A stretch of DNA of 64,000 nt from UBA3937 sp050951585 (GTDB lineage Bacteria; Bacillota; Peptococcia; DRI-13; DTU073), in the NCBI GenBank assembly GCA_050951585.1, contig JBMNJI010000007.1, positions 310,001 to 374,000 of the forward strand, written 5' to 3'. The notes beneath the pieces were generated by a model. The model ran no database searches, was not told the origin of the DNA, and worked only from the letters and a program-made list of their open reading frames with translations. The translations under genes and the position numbers were made by a program. Positions 26,587 through 36,538 of the stretch are shown one piece after another (within the stretch, counting starts at the first letter, position 1; each line of letters begins with the position of its first letter).

Positions 26587-26605
26587 GGATTACACGGAGT
26601 TAGTT
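26571..26605. terminator. Perfect inverted repeat, likely terminator; overlaps glmS -35
   Basis: Twelve-base arms AAACTAACTCCG and CGGAGTTAGTTT with an 11-base loop, followed by T5A on the plus strand. On the minus strand, it ends the diguanylate cyclase transcript only weakly (short T-run). Because it covers the glmS -35, it could also be an operator. Confidence 0.7.
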
Positions 26606-26642
26606 TTTTACAGCAGTATTTTGCCCATATATTATATGTCAA

Positions 26643-28286
26643 TTATTCGCTAAAAGACTCAACCCTGTTGCCGCCATTCTCTTTGGCTTTTTCCATGGCT
26701 TCTAAAGACCGATTGATCAAAGTTTCCAACAGTTGCGAACTGCTTTCCTTTTCGCACCCGAAGGACTTATATGTAGCTACTCCAATACTGATGGTAATGC
26801 CGAAACTGTGATAATCCACCTCGACCGGTGCTTCCGCCACATACTTCTTAAATCTTTCCGCAAATTGCAGTGCGCCGTCTCCGTCCGTTTCGGGCAGGAT
26901 AACGGCAAATTCTTCTCCCGCCAGCCGCCCCGCCACATCACTAATCCTGGCAATACGGCCCAATACCTCGGCAATAAACACCAGCACCTGATCCCCGATA
27001 TTATTGCCATATAAATCGTTAATATTTTTAAACCCGTCAATATCAAAGTATACTAATGAACAATAACCGGACTTTCGGCGTACCAGCTCTACTATTTCCT
27101 GTCCCCGGGCGTAAAAATGCCTTCTGTTGGCTAAACCCGTCAGCGGATCATAGAGAGCCTGAACGCGCATCTTATCCGATAATTCATCGATTTTCCCGTG
27201 CATCTTCTCTATAACCTGATTCAGCATCGAGACTTCTTCAATACTAAATTTCTCTTCTTCCCACTTGCCCGTGGTCCCTTTTTCCCCACAGTCTTCCGCA
27301 TATTTTACCGCCCGCTCCACCGTCGCCTCGATCGGTTTAATAAGCCGCCAGGTCGCTCTTTTTAGCAAGGGCACTATTAACAAGAAAAATAAGGACACAT
27401 AAACAAGGGATACTATCGCCATATTCCGCCAAAAGGCTCCCATTGTTTCGGCTTTATCAACTTCTACCGCCAAACTCCACCCATAATTCTCCATCGCCTT
27501 GTATGCGCCAAAAACCCGCTTAGCCTGGTAATTATCGTATTCACTATATCCGCTTTCTCCGGGAGTAAGCCCTAACGCAGCGCCTTCCTTGAGCTGATAA
27601 CGATACTGCCCGGTTTTGTCTACCGTCCCGCTTTTAACAGGCCATAAGGTATAATAAGGCACTGTAAGAATAGTCCCGTTTTTATCAAGCAGGTAAACAT
27701 TGCCGGTGATATTCGGGTCAATAGAGGTAAGCATTCGCTCAATTTTTTCAATATTAATGGAACCGATAATCAAGCCTGACATTTCGCCTTCTTCCGATAA
27801 AACCGGGCTGCATACAGCGATGGTATATTTCCCGTTAAACCGGCTGATTATTGTTTCACTGATATGGCAATTTCCTTGTAAGGCCAATTGATAATACTCC
27901 TGGTCTGCCACACTTACTTCAGGATTTTCCAATTCTCCTTCCACTAATAAAACGCTTCCCTCTTTATCGGCATAGGCCAGCGCATTAAAACAGGTGGTCT
28001 GACAGTTCAACTGATGCTGAAATATTTCTTTGATCTCCTTAAGGTTAGTATCTTTTGCCGCAAGATCTTGGGAGAGTTGCCTAATCTCCTTACTTCTGTC
28101 CCCAAACCAATTTTCAATTAAATTTAATTGCCGGTCTCTGATGTTTTCCAAATTGGCAAAGCATATATTTTTGTACTGTCTGAATGACAAAACGGAAAAA
28201 AGAATCAGCCCTATTACTGCCGTAAAAAGGCAAAATAATAGCAGGTATGCATTTATAATTTTACGGAACTTTTCCTTCTTCGGCAT
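26643..28286 (-). CDS. Membrane diguanylate cyclase with extracellular dCache-type sensor
   Basis: A 547-residue protein: membrane helix at about 12-34, extracellular sensor of dCache type (about 35-285), a second helix near 290-310, a short linker with coiled-coil character, and a GGDEF domain from about 375. The active-site loop is RLAGEEF, a GGEEF variant, and an RISD I-site lies five residues before it, so product inhibition is expected. It should make cyclic di-GMP in response to an external ligand. It stands alone upstream of glmS on the same strand. Confidence 0.9.
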   Translation of the reverse strand: MPKKEKFRKIINAYLLLFCLFTAVIGLILFSVLSFRQYKNICFANLENIRDRQLNLIENWFGDRSKEIRQLSQDLAAKDTNLKEIKEIFQHQLNCQTTCFNALAYADKEGSVLLVEGELENPEVSVADQEYYQLALQGNCHISETIISRFNGKYTIAVCSPVLSEEGEMSGLIIGSINIEKIERMLTSIDPNITGNVYLLDKNGTILTVPYYTLWPVKSGTVDKTGQYRYQLKEGAALGLTPGESGYSEYDNYQAKRVFGAYKAMENYGWSLAVEVDKAETMGAFWRNMAIVSLVYVSLFFLLIVPLLKRATWRLIKPIEATVERAVKYAEDCGEKGTTGKWEEEKFSIEEVSMLNQVIEKMHGKIDELSDKMRVQALYDPLTGLANRRHFYARGQEIVELVRRKSGYCSLVYFDIDGFKNINDLYGNNIGDQVLVFIAEVLGRIARISDVAGRLAGEEFAVILPETDGDGALQFAERFKKYVAEAPVEVDYHSFGITISIGVATYKSFGCEKESSSQLLETLINRSLEAMEKAKENGGNRVESFSE

Positions 28287-28401
28287 ATGCTTTTACTCCC
28301 CCCTAAATGGGGATGCCCTCCTCCACATTCAGAACTAAAATTATGCTACAAATGCTACAGACAGAATTGCGGAATAATTTAAGAAGCCTTAAGAGAAATT
28401 A

Positions 28402-29676
28402 TTACCGATGAAAAGCGCGATGGGCGATGTCATCACGAAAATGGGCACCCTCAAAATGTATTCTTTTTACACCGCTATAAGTAAGGTTAACGGCCTGCTG
28501 CAAACTGTTCCCTAAGGCAGTAACCGCTAATACCCTTCCCCCGGCAGTAATAATCTGCTGATCCCGTACAGCCGTACCACTATGAAATACCAGCACCTCC
28601 GGCGGTACATTCTCTAATCCGCTAATGGGAAATCCCTTCTCATAATGACCGGGATACCCGGCGGAGGCCATGACCACAGTAACGCATGCTTCATCAGACC
28701 ATTCAATCATCATCCTGTCTAATCTTTCCTCACAAATTGCCAGCATAATCTCTACAAGATCAGTCTTTAACCTGGGCAAAATGACCTGCGTTTCCGGATC
28801 ACCAAAACGGGCGTTAAATTCCAGCACCCGCGGACCATCTTTCGTAATCATCAATCCGGCATACAACACCCCTTTAAAAGGACAACCTTCCAGCGCCATC
28901 GCGCGCATGGTGGGCTCCAGCACCGTGTCGAGAATCTCCTGACATAAAGCTGGAGTCGCTACCGGTGCAGGCGAATAAGCGCCCATTCCTCCTGTATTCG
29001 GTCCCTGATCACCGGAAAAGACCCGCTTGTGATCCTGTGCCGAAACAAGCGGCACCACAGTTTTTCCATCACAAAAAGCCATCAGGCTCAACTCTTCACC
29101 GTCTAAAAACTCCTCAATCAGGACCTTGTCACCGGCGGCGCCAAAAACTTTTTCAAGCAAAACTTTCCTGATCTCCGCATCGGTCTCTTCGATGGTGGAA
29201 CAAATCATGACACCTTTGCCGGCTGCTAAGCCATCCGCCTTTACAACCCAAGGTCCCGGCAACTCCCTGGCAAAACTCCGGGCTGCTTCATATTCCGTAA
29301 AAACTCCGTAACGCGCCGTCGGAATTCCGTAACGGGCCATTAAATCCTTCGCAAAGCCTTTACTGCCCTCAAGGGCGGCCGCTTTCTGCTGCGGCCCGAA
29401 AGCTTTTATCCCGGCTTCCTCCAACCGATCAACCAAGCCCATTGTTAAAGGTAATTCCGGTCCGACGACCACTAAATCGATCTGCCGCTCCTGACAAAAA
29501 TTCACTATTCCTGTTAAGTCATCCGCGGCCAGAGGCACACATTCGGCAATTAACGCAATCCCGGCATTCCCGGGAGCACAATATATTTTCGCAACCCTGG
29601 CACTCTGCGCGATCTTCCAGACAAGAGTATGTTCACGGCCGCCACCGCCGACCACGAGTACTTTTAATCCATTCAC
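28402..29676 (-). CDS. purD: PurD, phosphoribosylamine-glycine ligase
   Basis: Catalyses the second purine step, GAR formation, by an ATP-grasp mechanism. Seen: KVLVVGGGGREHTLVWK at the N-terminus, GPELPLTMGLVD, VVKADGLAAGKGVMI (ATP-binding), and FNARFGDPETQVILPRL. I chose the GTG at 29676 with GGAGG eight bases upstream, giving 424 residues, normal for the family. It is the last gene of the pur cluster. No strong terminator is visible after it. Confidence 0.96.
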   Translation of the reverse strand: MNGLKVLVVGGGGREHTLVWKIAQSARVAKIYCAPGNAGIALIAECVPLAADDLTGIVNFCQERQIDLVVVGPELPLTMGLVDRLEEAGIKAFGPQQKAAALEGSKGFAKDLMARYGIPTARYGVFTEYEAARSFARELPGPWVVKADGLAAGKGVMICSTIEETDAEIRKVLLEKVFGAAGDKVLIEEFLDGEELSLMAFCDGKTVVPLVSAQDHKRVFSGDQGPNTGGMGAYSPAPVATPALCQEILDTVLEPTMRAMALEGCPFKGVLYAGLMITKDGPRVLEFNARFGDPETQVILPRLKTDLVEIMLAICEERLDRMMIEWSDEACVTVVMASAGYPGHYEKGFPISGLENVPPEVLVFHSGTAVRDQQIITAGGRVLAVTALGNSLQQAVNLTYSGVKRIHFEGAHFRDDIAHRAFHR

Positions 29677-29729
29677 CGTACTTCCCTCCAACATCACCAA
29701 ATGAAATGACAAGCCAAAATCTAATGCTT

Positions 29730-31265
29730 CTAATGTTTAAAATGGCGGAATCCCGTAAAGACCATCGCTATTCCGTATTCGTTCGCTTTGGCAATTACAT
29801 CCTCATCTCTGATCGAACCACCCGGCTGAATAATCGCCGTAATTCCCATGTTCGCCGCCACTTCAACCGTATCGGAAAAGGGGAAATAGGCATCCGAAGC
29901 AAGAACAGCACCTCTGACCTGCGATCCGGCTTGTTCCAGGGCGATTTTCGCTGCACCAACCCTGTTCATTTGCCCTGCCCCGACCCCGAGAATTTGTTTA
30001 TCCTTCGTCACCACAATGGCATTTGACTTAACATGCTTTACAATTTTCCAGGCATAAAGCAACTCCTCAAGCTGTTCCACGGTCGGCTCCTTTTTGGTAA
30101 CTGTCCGTAAATCCGCCAGCGTTACTTTGTGGGTGTCCCTTTCCTGGACAAGGAAGCCCCCGCTGACAGGTTCTAGCCAATACTCTTTTCCGGTCGGCTT
30201 TTTGTCCCCCATGGCAATAAGCCGCAAATTGCTCTTCTTACTTAAGATGCCGAGAGCATCTTCAGCAAAAGAAGGAGCAATAATTGCCTCCAAAAATGTT
30301 TTGCTCAGCTCTTCAGCCGTTGCCACATCTACTTCCCTGTTTAACCCGACAATCCCCCCGTAAGCGGAAATTTTATCTGAGGTAAAGGCCCGTACATAAG
30401 CCTCTTGTAAATCCTTGCCGATCGATGCCCCACAAGGATTAGTATGTTTAATAACCGCCGCCGCAGGCTCGGAAAACTCAGTAGCAATAGCCCAGGCCGA
30501 CTCCAAATCGACCAGGTTATTATAGGACAGCTCTTTCCCTTGCAGTTGCTCTGCTCCGGCAATCGTACCTTCTCTGTTCCCGTTGAGCCCGTAAAACGCC
30601 GCCTTTTGATGAGGATTTTCCCCATAACGGAGCTTTTGGATCTTTTCCCCTTCCATAAACCAATGCTCCGGGAATTCCTTCCCGCCCCATAAGCGATCCA
30701 GATAGAGACTTACGGCCTGGTCATAGGAAGCGGTATGGGAAAATGCTTCTAAGGCCAGCTTTTGTCGGGTCGTTAAATTGACCACCCCATCATGGCTCAG
30801 CTGACCTAATACCTCGGTGTAATGATCCGGATTAACTACCACCGTGACCCGCTCATAATTTTTGGCCGCCGCCCGCACCATTGTCGGTCCGCCAATATCG
30901 ATATTTTCGATGGCCTCGTCCAGTGAAACGCCTTCTTTGGCTACTGTTTCCTTGAACGGATAAAGATTGACTACTACTAAATCAATCGGCATAATCCCTA
31001 ATTCCGCCAGTTGCCGCAGATGCTCTTCCGTATCCCTAGCCAGGATGCCGCCATGAATTTTGGGATGCAATGTTTTCACTCTGCCGTCCAGAATTTCCGG
31101 AAAGCCGGTCAGATCGGCCACAGGAGTGACTCTTATCCCGGCTTCCTGTAAAGCCTTCGCCGTACCGCCGGTGGAAATGATCTGATACCCTAAATCCTGC
31201 AACCCCTGGGCAAATTTCACCACACCTTTTTTATTAGATACACTTATTAAGGCGCATTTATTCAC
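29730..31265 (-). CDS. purH: PurH, AICAR transformylase/IMP cyclohydrolase
   Basis: A 511-residue bifunctional enzyme for the last two steps to IMP. The N-terminal IMP cyclohydrolase shows ALISVSNKKGVVKFA and GRVKTLHPKIHGGILA. The transformylase domain shows KLRYGENPHQKAAFY, AVIKHTNPCGAS and SDAYFPFSDTVEVAA. The start overlaps the purN end by eight bases. Length and motifs are normal. Confidence 0.97.
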   Translation of the reverse strand: MNKCALISVSNKKGVVKFAQGLQDLGYQIISTGGTAKALQEAGIRVTPVADLTGFPEILDGRVKTLHPKIHGGILARDTEEHLRQLAELGIMPIDLVVVNLYPFKETVAKEGVSLDEAIENIDIGGPTMVRAAAKNYERVTVVVNPDHYTEVLGQLSHDGVVNLTTRQKLALEAFSHTASYDQAVSLYLDRLWGGKEFPEHWFMEGEKIQKLRYGENPHQKAAFYGLNGNREGTIAGAEQLQGKELSYNNLVDLESAWAIATEFSEPAAAVIKHTNPCGASIGKDLQEAYVRAFTSDKISAYGGIVGLNREVDVATAEELSKTFLEAIIAPSFAEDALGILSKKSNLRLIAMGDKKPTGKEYWLEPVSGGFLVQERDTHKVTLADLRTVTKKEPTVEQLEELLYAWKIVKHVKSNAIVVTKDKQILGVGAGQMNRVGAAKIALEQAGSQVRGAVLASDAYFPFSDTVEVAANMGITAIIQPGGSIRDEDVIAKANEYGIAMVFTGFRHFKH

Positions 31266-31887
31266 TATCCTTTTCCTCCCCTGTAATTATTACCTTTCTA
31301 CCTTGACAGGTTATCCGCCCCTCGGCAAGCAGTTGAATAACCGCCGGGTAAATCCGGTGCTCTTCCTTAAGAATCCGTTCAGCTAAGCTTTCCTCCGTAT
31401 CACCGTCATATACAGGCACCACTGCTTGCATAATAATTGGGCCCGTATCGACCCCTTCGTCAAGAAAATGAACCGTGCATCCGCTGTAACGGACTCCATA
31501 TTCGACGGCCTGACGTTGCGCATGCAAGCCTTGAAAAGCAGGTAGCAAGGACGGATGAATATTTAAAATCGGTACCTGCGCCCCCCGGATAAAAGCGGGA
31601 GAAAAAACCCGCATAAAACCTGCCAGAATTATATAATCAACATTAAATTCTTTGATGGTCGCTAAAATTCCTTCTTCAAATTGTATTTTTCCCGAAAAAT
31701 CGGCAGGATTTACCCAATAGGCTGGGATATTCTCCCGGCGTGCTCTTTCTAAAGCCCCCGCATTCTCTTTATCGCTTAGCACAACAACAACATCAGCCTG
31801 CACTTTTCCGGCTTTACTGCGCTCCAAGATTGCCTGTAGATTGGAACCACGCCCGGAAGCCAATACGGCGAGACGCAGTCTTTTCAT
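31258..31887 (-). CDS. purN: PurN, GAR transformylase
   Basis: A 209-residue folate-dependent enzyme making formyl-GAR. Seen: LAVLASGRGSNLQAIL at the N-terminus, LAGFMRVFSPAFI in the middle, and the active-site stretch ILNIHPSLLPAFQGLHA with the catalytic Asn/His, then GCTVHFLDEGVDTGPII with the Asp. It starts at the base after purM ends and overlaps purH by eight bases. Confidence 0.97.
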   Translation of the reverse strand: MKRLRLAVLASGRGSNLQAILERSKAGKVQADVVVVLSDKENAGALERARRENIPAYWVNPADFSGKIQFEEGILATIKEFNVDYIILAGFMRVFSPAFIRGAQVPILNIHPSLLPAFQGLHAQRQAVEYGVRYSGCTVHFLDEGVDTGPIIMQAVVPVYDGDTEESLAERILKEEHRIYPAVIQLLAEGRITCQGRKVIITGEEKDSE

Positions 31888-32937
31888 TTATTCGTCCCCC
31901 TTTATGGTGACCCCGGGCTTACCTGCAACAATGGATCCAATTAAATAAGCTTTTTCACCCAGTTCAGATAATCGCTGCAACAAACGATTGGCCTCGGCCG
32001 CAGCAAGAATAAAGGTAAAACCGATCCCCATATTGAATGTTCTGAGCATCTCTGTTCTCTCGATCTTTCCCCCTTCAGCTAAAAGCTGAAAAACAGGCGG
32101 GACAGGCCAGGAACCATGCTCTATTTCGATATGACAATCATCCGGCAAAACACGTGGTGGATTTTCCAGCAAACCACCCCCGGTAATATGGGCCATCCCC
32201 TTGATCTTAAATTCCGTTAAAACCTTCTGTACTACCGGCACGTAGATCCGCGTCGGCTTGAGTAATTCTTCCCCTAAGGTGCAGTTTAATTCCGGTACAT
32301 ATTGTTCGGGCTCCCACTGATAAACATCAAAGAAGACCTTCCGCGCCAGGGAAAAACCATTGGAATGTAACCCTGTAGAAGCAAGCCCAACCACCACATC
32401 GCCCGGTCTTATTTCCCGGCCGTCAATAATCGCGTCTCTTTCCACCGCACCAACAGCAAAACCCGCCACATCATATTCATCCGGACGATAAAAACCGGGC
32501 ATTTCCGCCGTTTCACCGCCGATCAGAGTACAGCCGGCTTGATGGCAGCCCTCCGCGACCCCCGCAACGATGTCCGCCACCTGCTTGGGATCCAGTTTAC
32601 CCACCGCCAAATAATCCAGGAAGAAAAGCGGCTCTGCCCCGGAAACCAGAATATCATTCACACACATCGCCACACAATCAATGCCGATGCTATCATGTTT
32701 TCTCATTTTGTGCGCCACAGCCAGCTTTGTCCCAACCCCATCAGTACCGGAAACCAGCACAGGCTGTCTGTATTTTTCCATATCAAGGGCAAACAAAGCC
32801 CCAAAGCCCCCCAGCCCTCCGAGTACTTCTTTCCGCTTTGTCCGGGCAACCAACGGCTTGATCAGCTGCACCGCTTCATTACCGCTGTCGATATTCACCC
32901 CGGCTGTTCGATAAGTTAATCTTTCTTTTCCCGACAT
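31888..32937 (-). CDS. purM: PurM, AIR synthetase
   Basis: A 349-residue ATP-dependent cyclo-ligase of the PurM superfamily. Seen: LVSGTDGVGTKLAVA, GIDCVAMCVNDILVSGAEPLFFLDYLA, and CTLIGGETAEMPGFY. The ATG at 32937 has GGAGG eight bases upstream. A start at 32961 would overlap the purF stop as ATGA and remains possible. It lies between purF and purN in the operon. Confidence 0.96.
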   Translation of the reverse strand: MSGKERLTYRTAGVNIDSGNEAVQLIKPLVARTKRKEVLGGLGGFGALFALDMEKYRQPVLVSGTDGVGTKLAVAHKMRKHDSIGIDCVAMCVNDILVSGAEPLFFLDYLAVGKLDPKQVADIVAGVAEGCHQAGCTLIGGETAEMPGFYRPDEYDVAGFAVGAVERDAIIDGREIRPGDVVVGLASTGLHSNGFSLARKVFFDVYQWEPEQYVPELNCTLGEELLKPTRIYVPVVQKVLTEFKIKGMAHITGGGLLENPPRVLPDDCHIEIEHGSWPVPPVFQLLAEGGKIERTEMLRTFNMGIGFTFILAAAEANRLLQRLSELGEKAYLIGSIVAGKPGVTIKGDE

Positions 32938-32957
32938 TATCCTGTCCTCCTTGCCCC

Positions 32958-34349
32958 TCATTCTTTACCGGAAGGTATTGTGATGGGATATTGCTCATTC
33001 AGACAAGCCGTGCAAAAACCACAGTTTTGCCCCAAAGCATGGTACAATCCTTCGAGACTAAGATAGGAAAGAGTATCCGCGCCAATATATTCTCTGATTT
33101 CGGCTAATGATTTTTGCACCGCAATTAACTGATTCCTTTCCGAAGTATCAATCCCATAGTAACAAGGCGCGATAACCGGTGGTGATGTGATTAGCATGTG
33201 GACCTCTTTCGCCCCACTGTTACGCACCATTTGCACAATCCGTTTACTGGTTGTCCCCCGGACAATCGAGTCATCGACAATCCCTACTTTTTTCCCTTTG
33301 ACCAGTTTGGCCACCGGATTTAATTTTAAACGGACCGCTATTTCCCGTTCACTTTGTTCAGGACTGATAAATGTCCTGCCAACATAACGATTCTTCATTA
33401 ACCCCATATCAAAAACACAGTTTATCCCCTCGGCGTAGCCAAGAGCCCCTGCTATACCTGAGTCAGGTACCGGAATAACGATATCCACATCCATTGGTTT
33501 TTCCTTCGCCAATTGCCGTCCCATGGCCCGACGGGCTTCCATCACATTGATCCCGTCAATATCCGAATCGGGGCGGGCAAAATAAATAAATTCAAAGGTG
33601 CAGAGAGCCCGTTTAACAGGTTGAAGACAAGGATACGAGTGGAGCCCTTTTTCATCAATCACCACAATCTCGCCCGGGGCAACATCCCTGACCATCTCCG
33701 CTCCTAATACCTCAAAAGCACATGATTCGGAAGCAAGAAGATAGGCATGATCCTTTTTCCCAATACAAAGTGGTCTGTTCCCATAGGGATCCCTCATCCC
33801 GATTAATTCCTGATCTGTCATTAACACCATGGCATAACTCCCGACAATCTCCTGCATCGCTTTCCGTAAAGCTTCGGCGATACTAACCTGTCCATTATGG
33901 GCCAATAAATTAGCCAGAAGTTCGGAATCACTGCCCGCTTGAAAAACAGATCCTTCCTTGGCTAATTTCTGCCTTAGTTCTTTCGCGTTCGTAAAACAAC
34001 CGTTATGGGCGATGGCTAAACTACCGTGCAGATAATTGCACAACAAAGGCTCGGCATTAAGGGCCGGGTTTCTCCCAACCGTCCCGTAAAGAACATGTCC
34101 AATCGCAATTTTCCCTTTTAAAGCGGCCAACGTTTGCTTGTCGAAAACATCAACCACTAAGCCCGGCCCTTTGTGCACCTTGATTTCCTGTCCGTCAGCC
34201 ACGGCAATGCCGGCACTTTCCTGTCCGCGATGCTGTAAGGCATACAAAGCATAATAGGTTAATCTTGAGACATCCTTATCGGCACCAAAAATACCAAAGA
34301 CCCCGCAAGCCTCTTCCATTTTATCCGGTTTTAACTCTTGATTAAGCAT
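32958..34349 (-). CDS. purF: PurF, amidophosphoribosyltransferase
   Basis: A 463-residue enzyme starting purine synthesis. The MEEACGVFGIFG segment implies removal of an N-terminal propeptide to expose Cys15 as the glutaminase nucleophile, as in the Bacillus type. HRGQESAGIA and LCNYLHGSLAIAHNG follow; the PRPP loop is GIVDDSIVRGTTS near residue 355. A C-terminal GFCTAC pair and an internal Cys fit an Fe-S cluster form. It overlaps purL by 19 bases. Confidence 0.97.
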   Translation of the reverse strand: MLNQELKPDKMEEACGVFGIFGADKDVSRLTYYALYALQHRGQESAGIAVADGQEIKVHKGPGLVVDVFDKQTLAALKGKIAIGHVLYGTVGRNPALNAEPLLCNYLHGSLAIAHNGCFTNAKELRQKLAKEGSVFQAGSDSELLANLLAHNGQVSIAEALRKAMQEIVGSYAMVLMTDQELIGMRDPYGNRPLCIGKKDHAYLLASESCAFEVLGAEMVRDVAPGEIVVIDEKGLHSYPCLQPVKRALCTFEFIYFARPDSDIDGINVMEARRAMGRQLAKEKPMDVDIVIPVPDSGIAGALGYAEGINCVFDMGLMKNRYVGRTFISPEQSEREIAVRLKLNPVAKLVKGKKVGIVDDSIVRGTTSKRIVQMVRNSGAKEVHMLITSPPVIAPCYYGIDTSERNQLIAVQKSLAEIREYIGADTLSYLSLEGLYHALGQNCGFCTACLNEQYPITIPSGKE

Positions 34350-36514
34350 TCTATTGCCCCCCGATATTTTTCTTCAATTTCTGGTAAGCCCAGATTGACC
34401 TTCCAACCGGAACCGGTAATACTTAAAACCTCTCCACCAACATTTCCCAACACCTTAAAGGGGACCTGCCAACTATTCAACTTTTGTAAAACCAAATCAA
34501 GCTTCTCTTTGCAGATACTGATGATAATCCTTGATTGTGTTTCGCCAAACAAGATACTACTGGGACGCAGATTATCCATAAGGGCGATTTCAGCACCAAT
34601 TCTCCCGGCAATGCAACACTCCGCTAAGGCCACCGCCAGCCCTCCTTCGGCGCAGTCATGGGCTGATACCGCCAATCCGGACTGAATTAACTCTAAAGCC
34701 ACCTTTTGGACCTGTTTTTCTAATTCCAGATTGAGCTCAGGCGGTCGGCCGGCTTCCAAACCATGAATCACGCTAAGATACGAACTGGCGCCTAATTCAT
34801 CCCTGTTTTGTCCCAATAAAAGAATAATGTCATCGACCTGTTTAAAGCCAATCTGGGTCACATGAGTTAAATCTTTAATTAAACCGACCATTCCCACAAC
34901 TGGCGTAGGATAGATGGCCTCACCCTCAGTTTCATTATAAAAGCTCACTTTACCGCCTGTCACCGGCGTATTTAACTCCCGGCAAGCATCACTAATCCCG
35001 CTGACGCATTCTTTAAAGCGCCAGAAAATCTCCGGGTTTTCCGGATTGCCAAAATTAAGGCAGTCGGTAACAGCTAAAGGCACCGCCCCGGCACAAACCA
35101 AATTACGGGCTGCTTCGGCAACGGCGATTTGTCCGCCCCGATAGGGGTCCAGGTATACATAACGGGAATTGCTGTCTACCGTGAACGCAATACCCTTGTT
35201 TTGCCCGACAACCCGCAAAACAGCCGCATCGCCTCCCGGCGGTACCATTGTATCTATATCCAACAGATGATCATACTGATTATAGACCCACTCTTTCCCG
35301 GCGATGGTCGGTGTCCCCAGTAAAGTAAGCAGAACCTTACTATAATCCTCCATCTCCGGTAATGCTGTAAGGTCATATGCCTGTGCCTGAGCCATTCCTT
35401 CCGGTTCAGTCATCTGCCGTTCATCGTGCATAACAGGCTCACCCAAAACCGTGACAGGAAGCTGAGCCACGATGCTCTCCCCTTCGTTCACCGTCAAGAA
35501 ACCATCGGCAGTAACCTGCCCGATTACCTCGGCTCTGATCCCCCATTGAGAAAAGTGTTCCTGCACTTCCCGTTCTTTCCCGGCGGCAAAAACCAGCAAC
35601 ATCCGTTCCTGGGTTTCTGAAAGCATAATATCCGCTGGGCCAAGTCCATCTCCCCGGAGAGGGATTTTCGCCACATCTATTTCCATGCCGGTGCCGGCAC
35701 GGGCAGCCATCTCACAGCAACAAGCCGTCAAACCAGCCGTGCCCAAATCCTGCATGCCGACGACCATTCCGGTTTTACACAACTCTAAGCAAGCGTCCAT
35801 GAGTAATTTTCCCAGGGCCGGATCGGCATGTTTAGATCTGCCTCTCTCCGTACAAGCACCAACCAACAACACAGGATTCCCTGGTCCCTGCGCCTGCCCT
35901 TTAATCAGTTCCTCATGCTTAAGTAAGCCTGCACACATGACATTGACCAGGCAATTATCTTCATACGCAGGATGAAAGTAAATCTGCCCGGCAACTGTGG
36001 GAATTTGCATATTATTGCCGTAGGCAGCCAGTCCGGCAACGGCCTCAACAAAAAGAGAACGGCTTTTTTTACTCTTCAGCGTACCAAAAAACAGCGAATT
36101 AAGAAGAGCGATCGGCTTTGCCCCCATCGCATAAACGTCACGGATAATCCCCCCTACGCAGCTTGCCGCGCCTTCGTAAGGTTCAAGGGCCGAAAAACGA
36201 TTCCGGCTTTCTATTTTAAATACAACCGCCTGATTATCGCCAATATCCACCACACCGGCATTCTCGCCCGGGCCCTGGAGCACTTGTGCCCCTACCGTCG
36301 GGAGCATTTTTAAAATGTCGCGTGAATTCTTATAACTGCAACGTTCAGCCCACAGCGCCCCAAACATTCTCAATTCAACTTCGTTGGGCTCGCGCTGCAA
36401 AATATCCGTAATCCGAGCATATTCCTGATCTGAAAGCCCCATTTCCCGCCTAAGATCATCTTTCAAGGCACTCATTACCCCCTTGCTGCAACTCATCCTC
36501 TTGCTGCAACTCAT
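34331..36514 (-). CDS. purL: PurL, small-type FGAM synthase subunit
   Basis: A 727-residue small PurL, which works only with PurS and PurQ; neither gene is in this window. Seen: MFGALWAERCSYKNSRD, PGENAGVVDIGDNQAVVFKIESRN, QDLGTAGLTACCCEMA, and the second half with FTVDSNSRYVYLDP and AHDCAEGGLAVALAE. The N-terminus has three candidate ATG starts (36514, 36496, 36475), because an 18-base tandem repeat duplicates the start region. The family usually begins near the third, so the true protein may be 714-727 residues. Confidence 0.94.
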   Translation of the reverse strand: MSCSKRMSCSKGVMSALKDDLRREMGLSDQEYARITDILQREPNEVELRMFGALWAERCSYKNSRDILKMLPTVGAQVLQGPGENAGVVDIGDNQAVVFKIESRNRFSALEPYEGAASCVGGIIRDVYAMGAKPIALLNSLFFGTLKSKKSRSLFVEAVAGLAAYGNNMQIPTVAGQIYFHPAYEDNCLVNVMCAGLLKHEELIKGQAQGPGNPVLLVGACTERGRSKHADPALGKLLMDACLELCKTGMVVGMQDLGTAGLTACCCEMAARAGTGMEIDVAKIPLRGDGLGPADIMLSETQERMLLVFAAGKEREVQEHFSQWGIRAEVIGQVTADGFLTVNEGESIVAQLPVTVLGEPVMHDERQMTEPEGMAQAQAYDLTALPEMEDYSKVLLTLLGTPTIAGKEWVYNQYDHLLDIDTMVPPGGDAAVLRVVGQNKGIAFTVDSNSRYVYLDPYRGGQIAVAEAARNLVCAGAVPLAVTDCLNFGNPENPEIFWRFKECVSGISDACRELNTPVTGGKVSFYNETEGEAIYPTPVVGMVGLIKDLTHVTQIGFKQVDDIILLLGQNRDELGASSYLSVIHGLEAGRPPELNLELEKQVQKVALELIQSGLAVSAHDCAEGGLAVALAECCIAGRIGAEIALMDNLRPSSILFGETQSRIIISICKEKLDLVLQKLNSWQVPFKVLGNVGGEVLSITGSGWKVNLGLPEIEEKYRGAIECLIKS

Positions 36515-36518
36515 CCTC
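36483..36518. repeat. 18-base tandem duplication at the purL start
   Basis: Two perfect copies of an 18-base unit. On the minus strand each supplies an AGAGG-ATG-AGT block, so each copy brings a start codon directly preceded by a Shine-Dalgarno-like run. The duplication is in frame and adds six residues. Confidence 0.92.
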
Positions 36519-36538
36519 TTGCAACAACTGCCCCCATG

